This document shows, piece after piece, positions 20,932 through 31,841 of a DNA stretch of 64,000 nucleotides. This DNA is from Priapulus caudatus (taxonomy: Eukaryota > Priapulida > Priapulimorpha > Priapulimorphida > Priapulidae). Under the pieces are notes generated by a model, which was not told the origin of the DNA, searched no databases, and worked only from the letters and a program-made list of their open reading frames with translations. Location: contig NW_014577712.1 of the NCBI RefSeq assembly GCF_000485595.1, positions 14,660 through 78,659 on the forward strand, given 5' to 3'. Both the position numbers and the translations under genes were made by a program. Every line of letters starts with the position of its first letter. Position 1 is the stretch's first letter.

Positions 20932-21262
20932 ACAATGAATATATCAGACGATACAGTAATTGTTTATTCACTTTTTAATAGTATATTGGAACGTGGGAAC
21001 TTCAAAGAAAATTACCGTAAAATAGGACCAAAATATTCAATGGTCCGTCGGACCATTGACTTTGAAAATCTGATGGTCCTCCTGATTATTTGATGGCCCG
21101 GACCATCGGACCATCGCTTATTTCGACCCCTGCTAATTGGAGTCAATGAAATGCGTCGTAAGCACCCCAAGGCACAGCAAAACTTTTAAATTGTTATGGA
21201 GTTGCAGACATCAAGCATTACCGTGTTGGGATAACTCATGTAGATTAAGTAATTAAGGTAGG
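20932..21262. repeat. Direct repeat, copy 2
   Basis: Second copy of 20,066-20,366, with ggtccgtcggaccat and cggaccatcggaccatcg palindromic motifs. The following bases up to 21,568 show no gene. Confidence 0.75.
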
Positions 21263-21568
21263 GTAAAGTGCCCTAATTTGGGCAGGTTTTACTACATTTT
21301 GTATTGAAGCACCAATGCATGTAGGGTTGGGACAAAGTTAAAGTCTAGAATATGCATCACATGTCTTGGGTTTAAAAGCCATAACAATCATTCAGTTGTG
21401 TGTTATTGGTTTATGGCCACCATCCTTATTTTTTTGGTGTTTGGGGTTGGGACATCATCAAGCACCCTCACCTAAACAAAGCGTTCGATGACATAAGGCT
21501 GCGAGTAAGTTTCCTCCGGCTCAGGATCAGACTCTTCATTGGCACCTCGCATACCCGAATGAGTGATC

Positions 21569-21865
21569 GTTACAGCGCAGGTGTATCTGCAACAACACAA
21601 AAAATACTCATTAGAAATAGCTCTGTGAAGTGATGTTTACGCTGTCATAAACGGGAGAGTAGCAACTCTGGAAGCTGCATGTTGTTTTTGAAGGCATCAG
21701 GGTTTTTTTCATGAAGCTTTTTCATGAGTTTTGGAAACTGCCCCTTGCCAACCGTAGAGAATCGTGACTGTCTGAAGTAATCATCAAGGATCTTTAACCA
21801 AAAACTTTCACTGCCTGAATACCCCTACATCTAAGGCGTGGGTGACATGTCAACCACTCCCCGCC
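21569..21865 (-). pseudogene. pogo-like transposase fragment in U1
   Basis: The minus strand contains SRFSTVGKGQFPKLMKKLHE and DAFK, colinear with 38,315-38,625. There the same region is preceded by TTPLDVGVFRPVKVMW, a DDE_1 (pogo-type) signature. Indels break this copy around 21,800-21,865. It is a different pogo lineage from the remnant at 3,156. Confidence 0.6.
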
Positions 21866-22622
21866 TCCGACGTCTCCTTACGGGGACGGAGGCGACTACG
21901 GCGTGGAGGGGCTGACCGGATGGCGGTACCACCCTTCTATGTTTTTGTCAACACCAAGTTCTATAAGATTTACTATAATTTTTTATTTGAAATATTCTAC
22001 GAACTACTTTGTTGATAAAAACCCGGTGTGCTCGTAATTTAAAATGCGCAATGGAAAAAAACGACGGATATGACCGAAACCATCCTCGCCTACAACTCCA
22101 CAAGTTCAATGATGCTTCCGAAGCTAGGATGCTGCTGCGCAAAGCGACTAACACCTCGTTCCCTGAGTCAAAGTCATTCTGAACACAATCAAACATATTA
22201 ATCAATGTCAGATATGTTGTCCGGTCAAAGCGAATTCAACACCTGAAAATAAAAATTTCTGTACAGCTTAACCTCATTAATTATTGCACCCTTCCCTCTC
22301 CATAATCCACACAACACCACGACACACAAGTTACGAATGCGGACAGACAACCAGAGCCACTAGCTGATACCTTTAGGGTGCCGGTCCTCACAGTTTTGTA
22401 CGCAAATAAGCTTCACCGTCTACGCAAACCTCTGCATTCGACCGTGCACCACGGATCGAACCTCTTCACGCTGCGATTCACATCGATGTTGCCTCTGAAA
22501 CAAATGACAAGTAGTTAGACGATCTTAAGACATGATCTAAATTGAATTGATTGTGATATGCAAGCTTCCCCGTCCATGCAGCCTAATGCTCCTATGCGCC
22601 GCATGGATTATAGAACTCGAAT
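21866..22622. other. U1 spacer with a Cys-rich segment
   Basis: No gene is confirmed. On the minus strand at about 22,495-22,400 lies a Cys-rich stretch (CEYCQ, then DPWCTVECRGC in the better copies near 39,235 and 55,090) after a CAG acceptor-like site. It is kept in three copies of the unit. It may be an exon of the pogo element or of an unknown gene. Confidence 0.35.
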
Positions 22623-23594
22623 TGTAAGCGGGTTGTAGTTACGTCTTACAAGAAGTGCATAGAAATTTAACACTTATAATCAGAAATACAAGAGTGTAGA
22701 CAGTGGCCACGAAAGAATAGATTTATTACAAGGAAATCCTTGTAGTGAATAATGAGGCGAGCGATAGTACAAAGAAAGGTGGCTGACAGACAGTGAAACT
22801 AAAGAGCTTCTCTTACAACAGCCTATAAGAAACTACGTTTAGAAATAAGAAGATTATTTCATGTACTAGAAAAGACATTTCACGATAAGATATAGTACAA
22901 AGTAAAGCAAGATAGATATAGTAGCAAAACGCTAAGCCAACGCTTAGTAGACAACTTACGTACTGGACGACTTCAATGAACGATGCACGGACACCAAGAC
23001 AATATTAGAGGACTGACTATTACTCGCTTCAAAGTGGCTCTATATATTACGCCTCGATTTAGTATTCACGAATCCACCTCCAAACAAGGACGTATCCTTT
23101 GTGAACAGTCGCCGGCCGAAGAGAGGACTAGCAGAGTTTCCGTTTTTAGAACAGAATCTCTAATACCACAAGCCTGGCCATGTCGTAATAATCGGTCCAT
23201 CCCCTGGCATAGCTAGCGTGCGCGGCACACATCCCGCATGCTCCTCGTTCCCAATATGGGTGTACCCTAGTGTGCTGAACACCTCGCTGGGGGAGCCGCA
23301 CTGCACGCTCGTGTGCCAATCGGTGTAAAAAACAACCGCCGATTACCATGTATAAACAACACATTAGCGGCCCGCTACGATCACCAACGCCGCTACCACA
23401 CTGCCCAAACAACAAAACACACATTAGCTGCCTGCTTTCATGTGCAAAACTCCGGATGGAAGACTCATTTCACACATTCTCTTTGCCCATCGTTGCTCGT
23501 TACAAGAATACATGTGCTGGCCTTTAATTTTAAAGGAGGTGTATAGGTAAAGTTATTAAACGTTATTTATAAGAATGCAAACCTCGTGTCTACA
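22623..23594 (-). repeat. Solo LTR, copy 1
   Basis: Begins tgtaagcg and ends gtctaca (TGTA...TACA ends). The right flank is ctat, and the same LTR at 39,374 and 55,232 has ctat on its left, so a 4-bp target duplication is inferred. It is related to the 902-bp LTR at 40,667-41,568 that belongs to the env-bearing element. Minus-strand orientation is shown by a TATA-like element and a downstream AATAAA in better-preserved copies. Confidence 0.75.
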
Positions 23595-23862
23595 CTATTT
23601 TGTCCTAAATTTCACGTCTATAATCCTCGCTGCCATAGTTCATTTTCTATTACAGACTTTTTAACGCATTTTGCAGGTTTTTTTACCTATTCCTGTTAGG
23701 TTTTTGCATCGAATACATTTTCGGTTTTAAAATAACCGTTTAGTGTGACAAATGCTATTGCAGTTGTTTTCAATCATTTTCGGACCGGAATGACGTTGGG
23801 TTGACTGTTGGGGTGTGTTTGGGCGTTGGCTCTGATCTTTGCATTAGAAATTCTACTTAAGT

Positions 23863-24126
23863 AATCGTATCTTAAACGATGACATCTCTTCTTTCGAGTT
23901 ATCTAAAACACATGACAATATAGACTGGTTGTCTAAAACTACCTCAGTTTATTCTAGCAGACGCCAGGAGATTCTTATCAAATTTTATAACATGCCTATG
24001 ATTTGGTTGAGAAACTAGCTGCTCTAACCTCTCTCCATTTTGTGCTAATCTAAAATCTACGCGATTTCTCACGTTTGCCATTGTCTTTCCAAATAGAGCA
24101 TTATTGAGAAGTTTGTAGACCTGTAG
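23863..24126 (-). pseudogene. Maverick/Polinton-type DNA polymerase B fragment (U1)
   Basis: The minus strand reads QVYKLLNNALFGKTMANVRN and RVDFRL, the motif B region (K-L-x-N-N-x-x-F-G-K-T-M) of protein-primed family B polymerases as found in Mavericks/Polintons and related viruses. After frame breaks the next frame holds a V-L-D-x-P-V-Y-x-G-x-C-V-L-D segment that continues the same domain. Only about 90 codons survive and the polymerase motifs A and C are not seen. The GC-rich frame upstream (24,127-24,330) is fused in frame but does not look like polymerase. This is the uninterrupted version of the site where U2 carries a LINE. Confidence 0.65.
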
Positions 24127-25093
24127 CGGATGGGAGGAGCCCTCGTATGTGCTCGCAAGCGGACTCGACGAGGGGGAGAGACGGGTGCGGGGGAGAAGGA
24201 GAGCGGCTAACAGGGGATCGGGAGCGAAAACGGCGTGGAGAAGGAACGGGAAGGGAGGGGGACAAGAAGGACGGGGCGGAGAACCCACTGTAAAAAAACC
24301 GCCAACATTACGCCCACGAGCAGCTATCAAGTATTTCCTCAGCTTTTCCTCAGCTTTTCAATTTCATCCGTGTACTCCTTGTTGAGTCAGGAGGTTTATC
24401 TTGTGGGCGTTAATTAGACACAAATAATGAGTAGGACGAATGCCTTGAGTTAACAGAAACCAGCCATGTTTATTTCCCTTTCTCTCAACCTCCATAGGTG
24501 GCAGCACATGAACACAAGACACAAGAACAGATAATTATGATAATACAACATCCCCCTTTGAGATGAAAATAAAACTAATAATGCAGCTCTTGCAGATATG
24601 AATTCCCATACAGTCCAAATTATCCAAAGATCATTCCTGACAAAGATTATATAATACCGCAACAATTAAATGCTATGTAACCACGTTAATGCATCAACAC
24701 TTTATCGTTTTAAACACATTTACTCTCCTTTTGAACACTATTCTCACATTAACACTATCTGACTAAACAGATTGTTCACAGGTCTAGTTTCTCACATGGT
24801 TTGGACACTCTGCCGGACCTAGTCACATACTGGCTAGGCTTGAGCTGTCCATCAGTACTTTCCCTGATACTGTCTTCATGGCAGTTGAAGTTCAGTTCAC
24901 GGGATGGAATGTCCTGTTCACACATGCATATGATTTGCATAAATTATCATAATAATGTATCTAGTTTTGTTAGAAAAGTAACAATGAAATCTTTTTATTT
25001 GCATTTAAGGTAGATACATTGATACTAGCTTTGATAACATGGGAAGATTCCAAAAGTGTGTTTCATATTACGCTAAATGTAGAAATATGTTGT
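24127..25093. other. U1 tail, no gene recognised
   Basis: GC-rich purine-heavy stretch (24,127-24,290), then AT-rich sequence shared with U2 (33,839 onward) and U3 (49,375 onward). Short frames on both strands are conserved only because the copies are nearly identical. Confidence 0.5.
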
Positions 25094-25241
25094 AGTCGCT
25101 GGATAATTTCTGCTGCCAGACAACTGTGCGCTGTAGCTTGCGTGCTATGTGCGCCGTGTAATTGTGTGACTAAACTTACGAATACGATAATAAAATGAAA
25201 ATAGAATGATGTCGTTTACAAACTGCCGTTTCACTATATAT

Positions 25242-25487
25242 TGTATACTCACTAAAACAGAAGTCGTACAAGTCACACAGGGTAGAATACAGGTTCACAA
25301 TGCACATATACTTTAGTCACAGAAGGATGAATACACGAAAGCCCCGTCTCTTCCTCGCGGCCTCTTTTATACCCCTCTCTGTAGAACGAGCCGTGAATTC
25401 CTTACCAAATATGTCTTCTACCATCACTGCTGGCTACAAGGAAGGCATAGGTCCCCTTATTAGCGCCTACGGACAGTTGTAATGTGA
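25242..25487 (-). repeat. LTR-like promoter fragment D, copy 1
   Basis: Matches 40,132-40,370. On the minus strand it has a clear TATA box (GGGGTATAAAAGAGG, 25,375-25,361) and ends at a TATACA sequence, as an LTR would. It cuts into the Mutator-like transposase ORF on its right. The complete element is not seen. Confidence 0.5.
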
Positions 25488-26167
25488 GAGTACCCACGGC
25501 GGTGCCATGTTCCGTCCACGGACACTGAACATTCGGTAGGCTTATCGCCGATCCCTGGCTTCTTCGCTTTCATTTCCATACTGGCAGTATTCATAGATTG
25601 TTCAACTTCATCAGTAAAGTGGTGTAAAAGAGCACCGACATGATCATTATAGCTCGAGCGATTGAGTGAACTTGGCATGTGCAGTATGGCGGCCATACGC
25701 TCCATGGCTTCGGCACCTAATCCTTGCGATCGAAAAGCCATGACAGCAAGTCTGTTTACAACATAAGGTTTGTCCCCCTTAGCATGTATAGGGTCTCTGA
25801 ACTTCCTAGATGTATACACCGTGTCTTCATAATCACACCCAGAGCATAAAAATTTGATCGGTACAGCAAAACCATATGCAGCTTCTCGGATATCAGTGTT
25901 CATTCGACAAGATATTGACAACTGACATTTAGGACAATGGCCATATTTTGTCATTAATTCATGAAATATAGTCATGTCAAACAAACAGAAGCTATCAACA
26001 GAATCACTGGAAATGTCTTTTGTAGAGTTAAGTTTAATAGAATTATTTAATTTACGTTCTGATGCACTGTGATTTTCACTTCCGGTTTCAGTCTGTTCAG
26101 AAATATTAGTGAATCTGTTGCCATAAAATCGTCTCTTCTTAGTTTTAACATTTTTGTACTTAGGCAT
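25488..26167 (-). pseudogene. Mutator-like DDE transposase, N-terminal part
   Basis: An open frame of about 225 codons starts MPKYKNVKTKKRRFYGNRF. It has a zinc-ribbon-like pair (CPKC at about residue 78 and CSGC at about 108), a RLAVMAFRSQGLGAEAMERM segment, and ends with VSVDGTWHRRGYS. The D-G-T-W-x-x-R-G motif marks the first catalytic Asp in the Mutator-like transposase domain found in many invertebrates. The other two acidic residues are lost because fragment D interrupts the gene at about 25,487. The N-terminal part is intact, suggesting a fairly recent break. A Kolobok-type relative is the main alternative. Confidence 0.65.
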
Positions 26168-26664
26168 ATTTGATGCTAAATTGTTCTCTTATATTTTAAA
26201 CTGATAATATTCACTAAATATGCGGATATAACGTAGATGACGACAGATACTTACAACAGATTATAAAAATTTTAACTGCTAACACGATGCTACCATTTTT
26301 ATAATGCACCCTGGGACACCACCGATTGCAGCTATGCTGCTAATTTTGTCTGTTAGGTGGCAGCACATCCTAGTGATGAGTTGAGAAGCAAAAAATTGAT
26401 ATTTTCTTATTGCAACAAGTTGATTTAGGTGATTAAATTCACTTAGATATGCTACTTCCGGTTTAATTTAAAATCACATTACAAATGTAAAATGTTTTTA
26501 GACCTGTTTAGTGGCTAATTATAAGCAATTAATGTTGAAAAATGGAAAGAAAACATTCTAAAATACTTAGTAGAGTTAAAATTTAAAAAAAGTCATATTT
26601 TGAAAAATTGGTAGTTTCAACCCCCACTAGCTACCTTAATGAGCTCGAGCGCAGCGTCGCTACA
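26168..26664. other. No gene recognised
   Basis: AT-rich, probably 5' flank of the Mutator-like element. The end (26,635-26,664, gagctcgagcgcagcgtcg) is a remnant of the small solo LTR seen complete at 55,498-56,006. Confidence 0.5.
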
Positions 26665-27379
26665 ATAAGATATAGTACAAAGTAAAGCTAGATAGATATA
26701 GTAACAAAACCCTAAGCCCAATGCTTAGAACAACTTACGTACTGGACGACTTCAATGAACGATGCACGGAGGCACAAGACAATATTAGAGACTGACTATT
26801 ACTCGCTTCGAGTTGTCTTATATATACGCTCTCGATTTAGTATCCACGAATCCACCTCCAAACAAGGACCTATCCTTTGTTAACCAGTCGGCCGGCCGAA
26901 GGAGAGACTAGCAGAGTTCCCGTTTTTAGAACAGATCTCTACATACACAAGCCTGGCCATGTCGTAATTAATCGGTCCATCCCCCTGGCGTAGCTAGCGT
27001 GCCGCGCACACATCTCGAATGCTCCTCGTTCCCAATAGGGGTGCACCCATGGATATTGTGGTGAACACCCCTCTGGGGGAGTCCGGCACTGCACGCTCGT
27101 GTGCCAATCGGTGTAAAAACAACCGCCGATACCATGTATAACAACACATTAGCGGCTGCTACGCATCCACCAATGCCGCTACCACACTGCCCAAACAACA
27201 CCAACACATTATCTGCTGCTTTCCATGTGCAAAACTCCCGGACGAGGAAGACTCATTTCACACATTCTCTTACCCATCGTTGCTCGTTACAAGAATACAT
27301 GTGCTGGCCTGTAATTTTAAATGGAGTTGTATGGTAAGGTTATTAAATTGATTTAAATAATGCAAACCTCGTGTCTACA
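26665..27379 (-). repeat. LTR copy 2 (truncated)
   Basis: Colinear with LTR copy 1 from its middle to its gtctaca end, followed by ctat. On the minus strand a TATATATAAG box (26,829-26,817) lies about 30 bp before an initiator-like TCAGTCT. These are the expected core promoter elements of an LTR. Confidence 0.7.
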
Positions 27380-27639
27380 CTATTTTGTCCTGAATTTCAC
27401 GTCTATAATCCTCGTGCCGTAGTTCATTTTCTATTACAGACTTTTTAACGCGTTTTGCAGTTTTTTTTTACCTATTCCTGTTAGGTTTTTGCATCGAATA
27501 CATTTTCGGTTTTAAAAATAACCGTTTAGTGTGACAAATGCTTGCAGTTTGTTTTCAATCATTTTCGGGCGAATGACGTTGGGTTGACGTTGGGTTGGTT
27601 TGGGCGTTGGCTCTGATCTTTGCATTAGAAATTCTACTT

Positions 27640-27654
27640 AAGTAATCGTATCTT
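27640..27654. repeat. LINE target-site duplication, left
   Basis: aagtaatcgtatctt matches 33,563-33,577 exactly. The last T bases may belong to the poly-T of the LINE tail. The unoccupied version is in U1 at about 23,859-23,873. Confidence 0.85.
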
Positions 27655-27922
27655 TTTTTCTTTTTCTTTTTTATAATTCCTTTATTTCCGGCTTTTACAG
27701 AATAAACAGGTAATATGTGTACAAATCACATATACATATATCACAATCTCGAACAATAGCGAACAATAGGGATCATATTACATGACTATAAACATACATA
27801 TATATTGAAATTCCAGTATACATACATATTTTGTGGTTATTGTCCAAGGCTGTGGAATAAAGAGGCCCACTTGCCGTAAAATTTGCCCATGTTGTTTGTT
27901 TGTGCAATATATTTTTCGTTGA

Positions 27923-28639
27923 TCATAATATGTTTGATGTTGGCCAAACTGCAGCAAAGGTTGGTCTCGAATTGTTCAACTTACTTTTGTAAATAGATAA
28001 CTTTGCTATTTGTATACTCAAATTGACTATGATGTCAGTATTCAAAACACCGAGGATAATGTCGGTGTTTGTAAACTTCTGTAATTGTGTAAAACCATTT
28101 CTAACCAACCAAGCATGCAGTTCTAGCCAGACATCAGTTACACAAGAACACTCTGTAAATAAATGGACAAGTGATTCACTTGCACTTTTACAAAAGGAAC
28201 ATAGATCATCATCTACGATCTTTATGATAAATAAGAAGCGATTTGTAGTAAGGATTCTGCATTGGAAGTATCTCAGGTTGGTATCGATGGAGGTTTGGAA
28301 TGGAAATAGATAGAAATGTTTCCATTCTTCAGTATTCAAGGCAATATTTAAATCTCTGCACCATTTATCTCGGCTAATAATATGTGTAATATTATTTGAA
28401 TTATTATTGAATATCTTATAGAACTGTATACAGCCTTTAGGCGCCTTGTATAAGGAGTAGATTGCCGGGGTTATTGATGGACCTGCAGCTACATGTACAT
28501 GGGTGACCTCATATTCAATTTGATACCTCCATTCACGTGGTATTGCTTGGTGTAATCGGAATATGTCAATAAAGGTAGCTTGTATGTTATATTTTAGTTT
28601 TAGCTGGTCGAGTGACATGAGCTGACCCCTGTCATTCAA
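27923..28639 (-). pseudogene. LINE ORF2 C-terminal region with zinc-knuckle
   Basis: The frame contains LCSFCKSASESLVHLFTECS, the C-x2-C...H-x-x-x-x-C motif (zf-RVT) that ends the reverse transcriptase ORF of L1/Tx1-type LINEs. It is preceded by W-K-x-F-x-L-F-P-F-Q-T-S and L-R-Y-F-Q. Compared with the copy at 57,586 it has lost about a dozen bases near 28,255 (ILHRILTTN reads ILTTN) and shifts frame near the 3' end. Confidence 0.8.
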
Positions 28640-29021
28640 TAGATTTTTAATATATATTATACCTTTTTTGTGCCAAGATTTGATGTAGTCTATCTTAATA
28701 TGCTTATTGTACCAGATTGGTTCAGCAAGTATTTCATGAATATTTTGTGGGTCGATAATGCTGTTGTATTCTGGCCAAACATTTGCGACATCATTCCAAA
28801 ATGGATTATCAATTTTGTTTATTTGGTTTGCACCACTTTCAAACGAAGTATCTGATATTTTATTTTTTTTAATTTTTGTCCATTTATCTGATTTTGTCAG
28901 AAATCGTTTTATCCATGAAAGTTTAAGACCTTTTACATAACATTTTTAATCAATCATCTTCAGTCCGCCTTCACTATATTCTTTTTTCAAAAGACTTTTT
29001 TACTTTACCTCTTGGTTTATT

Positions 29022-29541
29022 TCATATAAAACGGAAAAACATATCTTCTATTTCCTTTATTATTGTTTGATCAGGGTCAGGTAGTATTGTTAAAAGATGT
29101 GTAATAATTGGTAATGTTAGAGATTTAATTACCGTGATTTTACCCAGGGGGGTTAGGTTTCTAGATTTCCAGGCATCTAGTAAAGATTTCATAGAGATTA
29201 TTTTTGGAAGCAGATTTTCAGTGATCATTTTATTTAGATCAGTATTAAACCTAACACCGAGGGCTGTAAATTTGCCATTTATAATCCACTCAGGACAATT
29301 TTCCCTGCAGAATCTCCGATCAGAGTCCTTCATAGATCCTATCCATAATATTTTAGTTTTTTCTATATTTGCCTTTAATCCATATATTTGATAAAATCAG
29401 TCCAAGATGGAATATGCTTCTTTCATGTTCACTACTATCCAGCAATAGATATGTGTCATCAGCATATTGAGCAATTTTATATTCTTCTCCCCACAAGTTT
29501 ATACCTTTAAGTTGTTTGTTTTGTCTGACTGCTGAGCCCAA
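29022..29541 (-). pseudogene. LINE reverse transcriptase, YADD part
   Basis: The first part reads IAQYADDTYLLLD, the catalytic motif C. After a frame break near 29,345 the sequence continues with NGKFTALGVRFNTDL and the WKSRNLTPLGKITVIKSL segment, typical of the thumb region in L1/Tx1 elements. Frame breaks at about 29,345 and 29,020 separate it from its neighbours. Confidence 0.8.
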
Positions 29542-29637
29542 AATTTCTGCGCATAGAATAAATATATATGGTGAAATTGGATCTCCCTGCCTGCAACCCC
29601 TTTCTAAACTAAATACAGTGGAGAAGTGACCATTTAA

Positions 29638-29850
29638 AATTATACTAGTTATATATTATAGTTATTATATAGTTATATATATAGTTATTATATAGTTATA
29701 TATATAGTTATTATATAGTTATTATATTAGTATATAGTATAGTTATAGTATATAGTATAGTATAGTTATTATATAGTATATATATTAGTATATAGTTATT
29801 ATATTATATAGTTATATAGTTATATATATATATAGTTATTATATAGACTC
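29638..29850. repeat. AT microsatellite inside the reverse transcriptase
   Basis: About 210 bp of tatatagttat-type repeats interrupt ORF2 between the FRNNSESI segment and the NGHFS segment. The encoded amino acids at this position are rich in Ile, Asn and Tyr, so a short AT-rich coding stretch may have expanded in place. Confidence 0.8.
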
Positions 29851-30342
29851 CGAATTGTTTCGGAACAATTTGACCCACTTTTTGATTGATTCTCCAAAGT
29901 TAAAAATGTCCAACACCTTTTGAATAAAGTCCCATGATACAGTATCATAAGCTTTTTCAAAGTCAATCATCATAATCATACCAGGTATATCTTGGGCCTT
30001 TGTTTCGAAGATGATGTCGTAAAGCAATCTGGTAATTTCCCCAATAAAACGACCAAAAATAAAATCTTTTTGGTCTTCATGTATCAGATTATTCAAATTG
30101 CTCTTTATCCTTTCAGTGATACAAGCAGCTGCCAGTTTATAAGAAGTATTAAGTAGAGTGATGGGTCTCCAGTTTTTTAAATGATATCTAGGTTTACCAG
30201 GTTTTGGTAGACAAGTTATTATTCCTCTTCTTTGAGAGTTCGACATTTGTTCTATCGAACAGCTATAGTTTGTTGAACGTAATAAAGAATGACCGAGGTC
30301 TATCCAAAAAAAATTTAAAGAATTCGGCTGTATACCCATCAT
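29839..30342 (-). pseudogene. LINE reverse transcriptase, fingers and palm
   Basis: Reads RRGIITCLPKPGK, LKNWRPITLLNTSYKLAA, then MIMMIDFEKAYDTVSWDFI. These are the standard reverse transcriptase motifs 1, 2 and A (catalytic Asp in IDFEKAYD), clearly of L1/Tx1 type. The frame is open over 167 codons but separated from flanking ORF2 parts by a frameshift on the 5' side and the AT tract on the 3' side. Confidence 0.85.
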
Positions 30343-30363
30343 TTCCTGGGATTTTATTGTTTT

Positions 30364-30893
30364 TCATTTTTTTAGACTTGCGAGCAGTTCTCTGTATTCT
30401 ATTTGGCCTTCACAGCGTCTAGACTCTTTTTCCGTCAGTGTTTGTATTTTACTCAAGTCTACATATTTTAATATGTTTTCGTCGCTACAATTTACGTTCT
30501 TATTTTCTGAGTAAAGTTGTTTATAGAAAGATCTTTGTTCTTTTAAGATTTCCCTTTGATCCACAACCGAGCTACCATTATCTCTCCGTAGTTCATGCAT
30601 GTTTTTATTTACAAAATTTTTGTTTACCAGATTACAGAAGTATTTAGATGATTTTTCTCCCAATTCTGTCCATTTCGCTCTTGATCTTATAATTAAACCA
30701 TCAATTGTTTTTTTCTAAAAGTTTCCAAGTCCTTATTTAATGCTTCCAGTTGTTCCAGATTTTCTACGTAATTATGTGGGTTGCATTTTATTTTATCCTC
30801 AATTTCTTCTATTTGTTTATTTAGGTTTGTTTCTTTCTCATCAGCTTTTTTTCTGGATGCAAAATTAATAATTTTCCCCTTTAGCATGACCAA
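30364..30893 (-). pseudogene. LINE ORF2 linker between endonuclease and RT
   Basis: Two frames (30,893-30,693 and 30,663-30,364) show KADEKETNLNKQIEEIEDKI coiled-coil-like sequence, GEKSSKYFCNLVNKNF and QREILKEQRSFYKQLYS. The last two are conserved just before the reverse transcriptase domain in L1/Tx1 elements. A frame break lies near 30,680. Confidence 0.75.
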
Positions 30894-31037
30894 TACTGTC
30901 TCCCAAAATAACTGATCGTTTATTGTAAACTGTATATCACTATTAGGACAATTTTTTATATTAGTCTCATTAAATGGAGCTGCCGTATATTGGGTTTTGA
31001 TATCAATTATGGATTCTTTTATCGTTTTATCATTTTA

Positions 31038-31841
31038 TCATTCAACGAAGTCAGCGTCATTTAAAAGCGAATTGTTAAATTTCCAATAACTGTTGCCTCT
31101 AGTATGCTTTGATATTATGTCTACTGCCACTGGAGAATGATCCGATTTATATTTTGGTAACATTTTTGCATTGGAGATTACAGACAAAACATCCTCAGAG
31201 GCGAGAATAAAATCTAATCGAGACATTTTTATAGGATTTTTGTGGTGCCATGTATATTGTCGTTCAGTTTCATGGAAACATCTCCATACATCTACTAGTT
31301 CTTTCTCTATTGCTAGCGATATAACAGCTTCTCTTGCATTAGGATTGTTTATATTTTTATAGTTAAAAGTATCAGCATCTGGGTTAAGGACTAGATTCCA
31401 GTCACCACATATTAATATACTATTGTTCTCGAAATCATCAATATTCTTTTGTAATTTTTTGTAGAAGTTAGGGGCATCATTATTAGGTCCATAAATATTA
31501 ACCAATGTGAGTCTTAAACAGTTGGTTATAGTCAAGTCAGTTATTATAAAGTTCCCATTTGGTTCTGCCTGAACTTTGTGAATATCATATTCAAAGTTGT
31601 TGTTAAAAAGAACTGCTACTCTTCTAGAATTTGAACTATAAGATGTCATTTCAACTTGGCGACCCCACTCTGACTTAATTTTTTGTTTTAGTTTACCATC
31701 GAAATGAGTGTCTTGTAAGCATGCTATGCTAACTTTTTGTTCCTTTAGTTTGCTAAATATATCGTTTCGTTTAATACGATCCCCCAGTCCTCTGACGTTT
31801 ATAGACACTAGATTAATATGTTCACCCATCATCCCACACAA
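31038..31841 (-). pseudogene. LINE apurinic-type endonuclease, start of ORF2
   Basis: An open frame of 267 codons begins MCGMMGEHINLVSINVRGL. Endonuclease motifs are in order: NVRGL (Asn), CLQDTH, VNIYGPN, CGDWNLVLNPDAD, SRLDFILAS and KSDHSPV (final Asp-His). The metal-binding Glu of the usual LQETH is Asp here, in this copy and in the duplicate at 46,766-47,375. The frame stops near 31,038, shortly after the domain. This domain nicks target DNA to prime reverse transcription. Confidence 0.85.

Larger units (their letters stand above)
21569..25093. repeat. Segmental duplication unit U1
   Basis: This is the most complete copy of a composite unit: pogo remnant (21,569-21,865), unknown spacer, solo LTR (22,623-23,594), DNA polymerase B fragment (23,863-24,126) and tail. 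Related copies are 26,665-37,831 (U2), 38,315-40,131 (U4), 46,766-52,290 (U3) and 54,703-56,280 (U5). Relative to U2 it lacks the LINE, the MADF transposon and about 2 kb of tail; it rejoins the 36,720-36,815 sequence at about 25,000. Confidence 0.8.
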
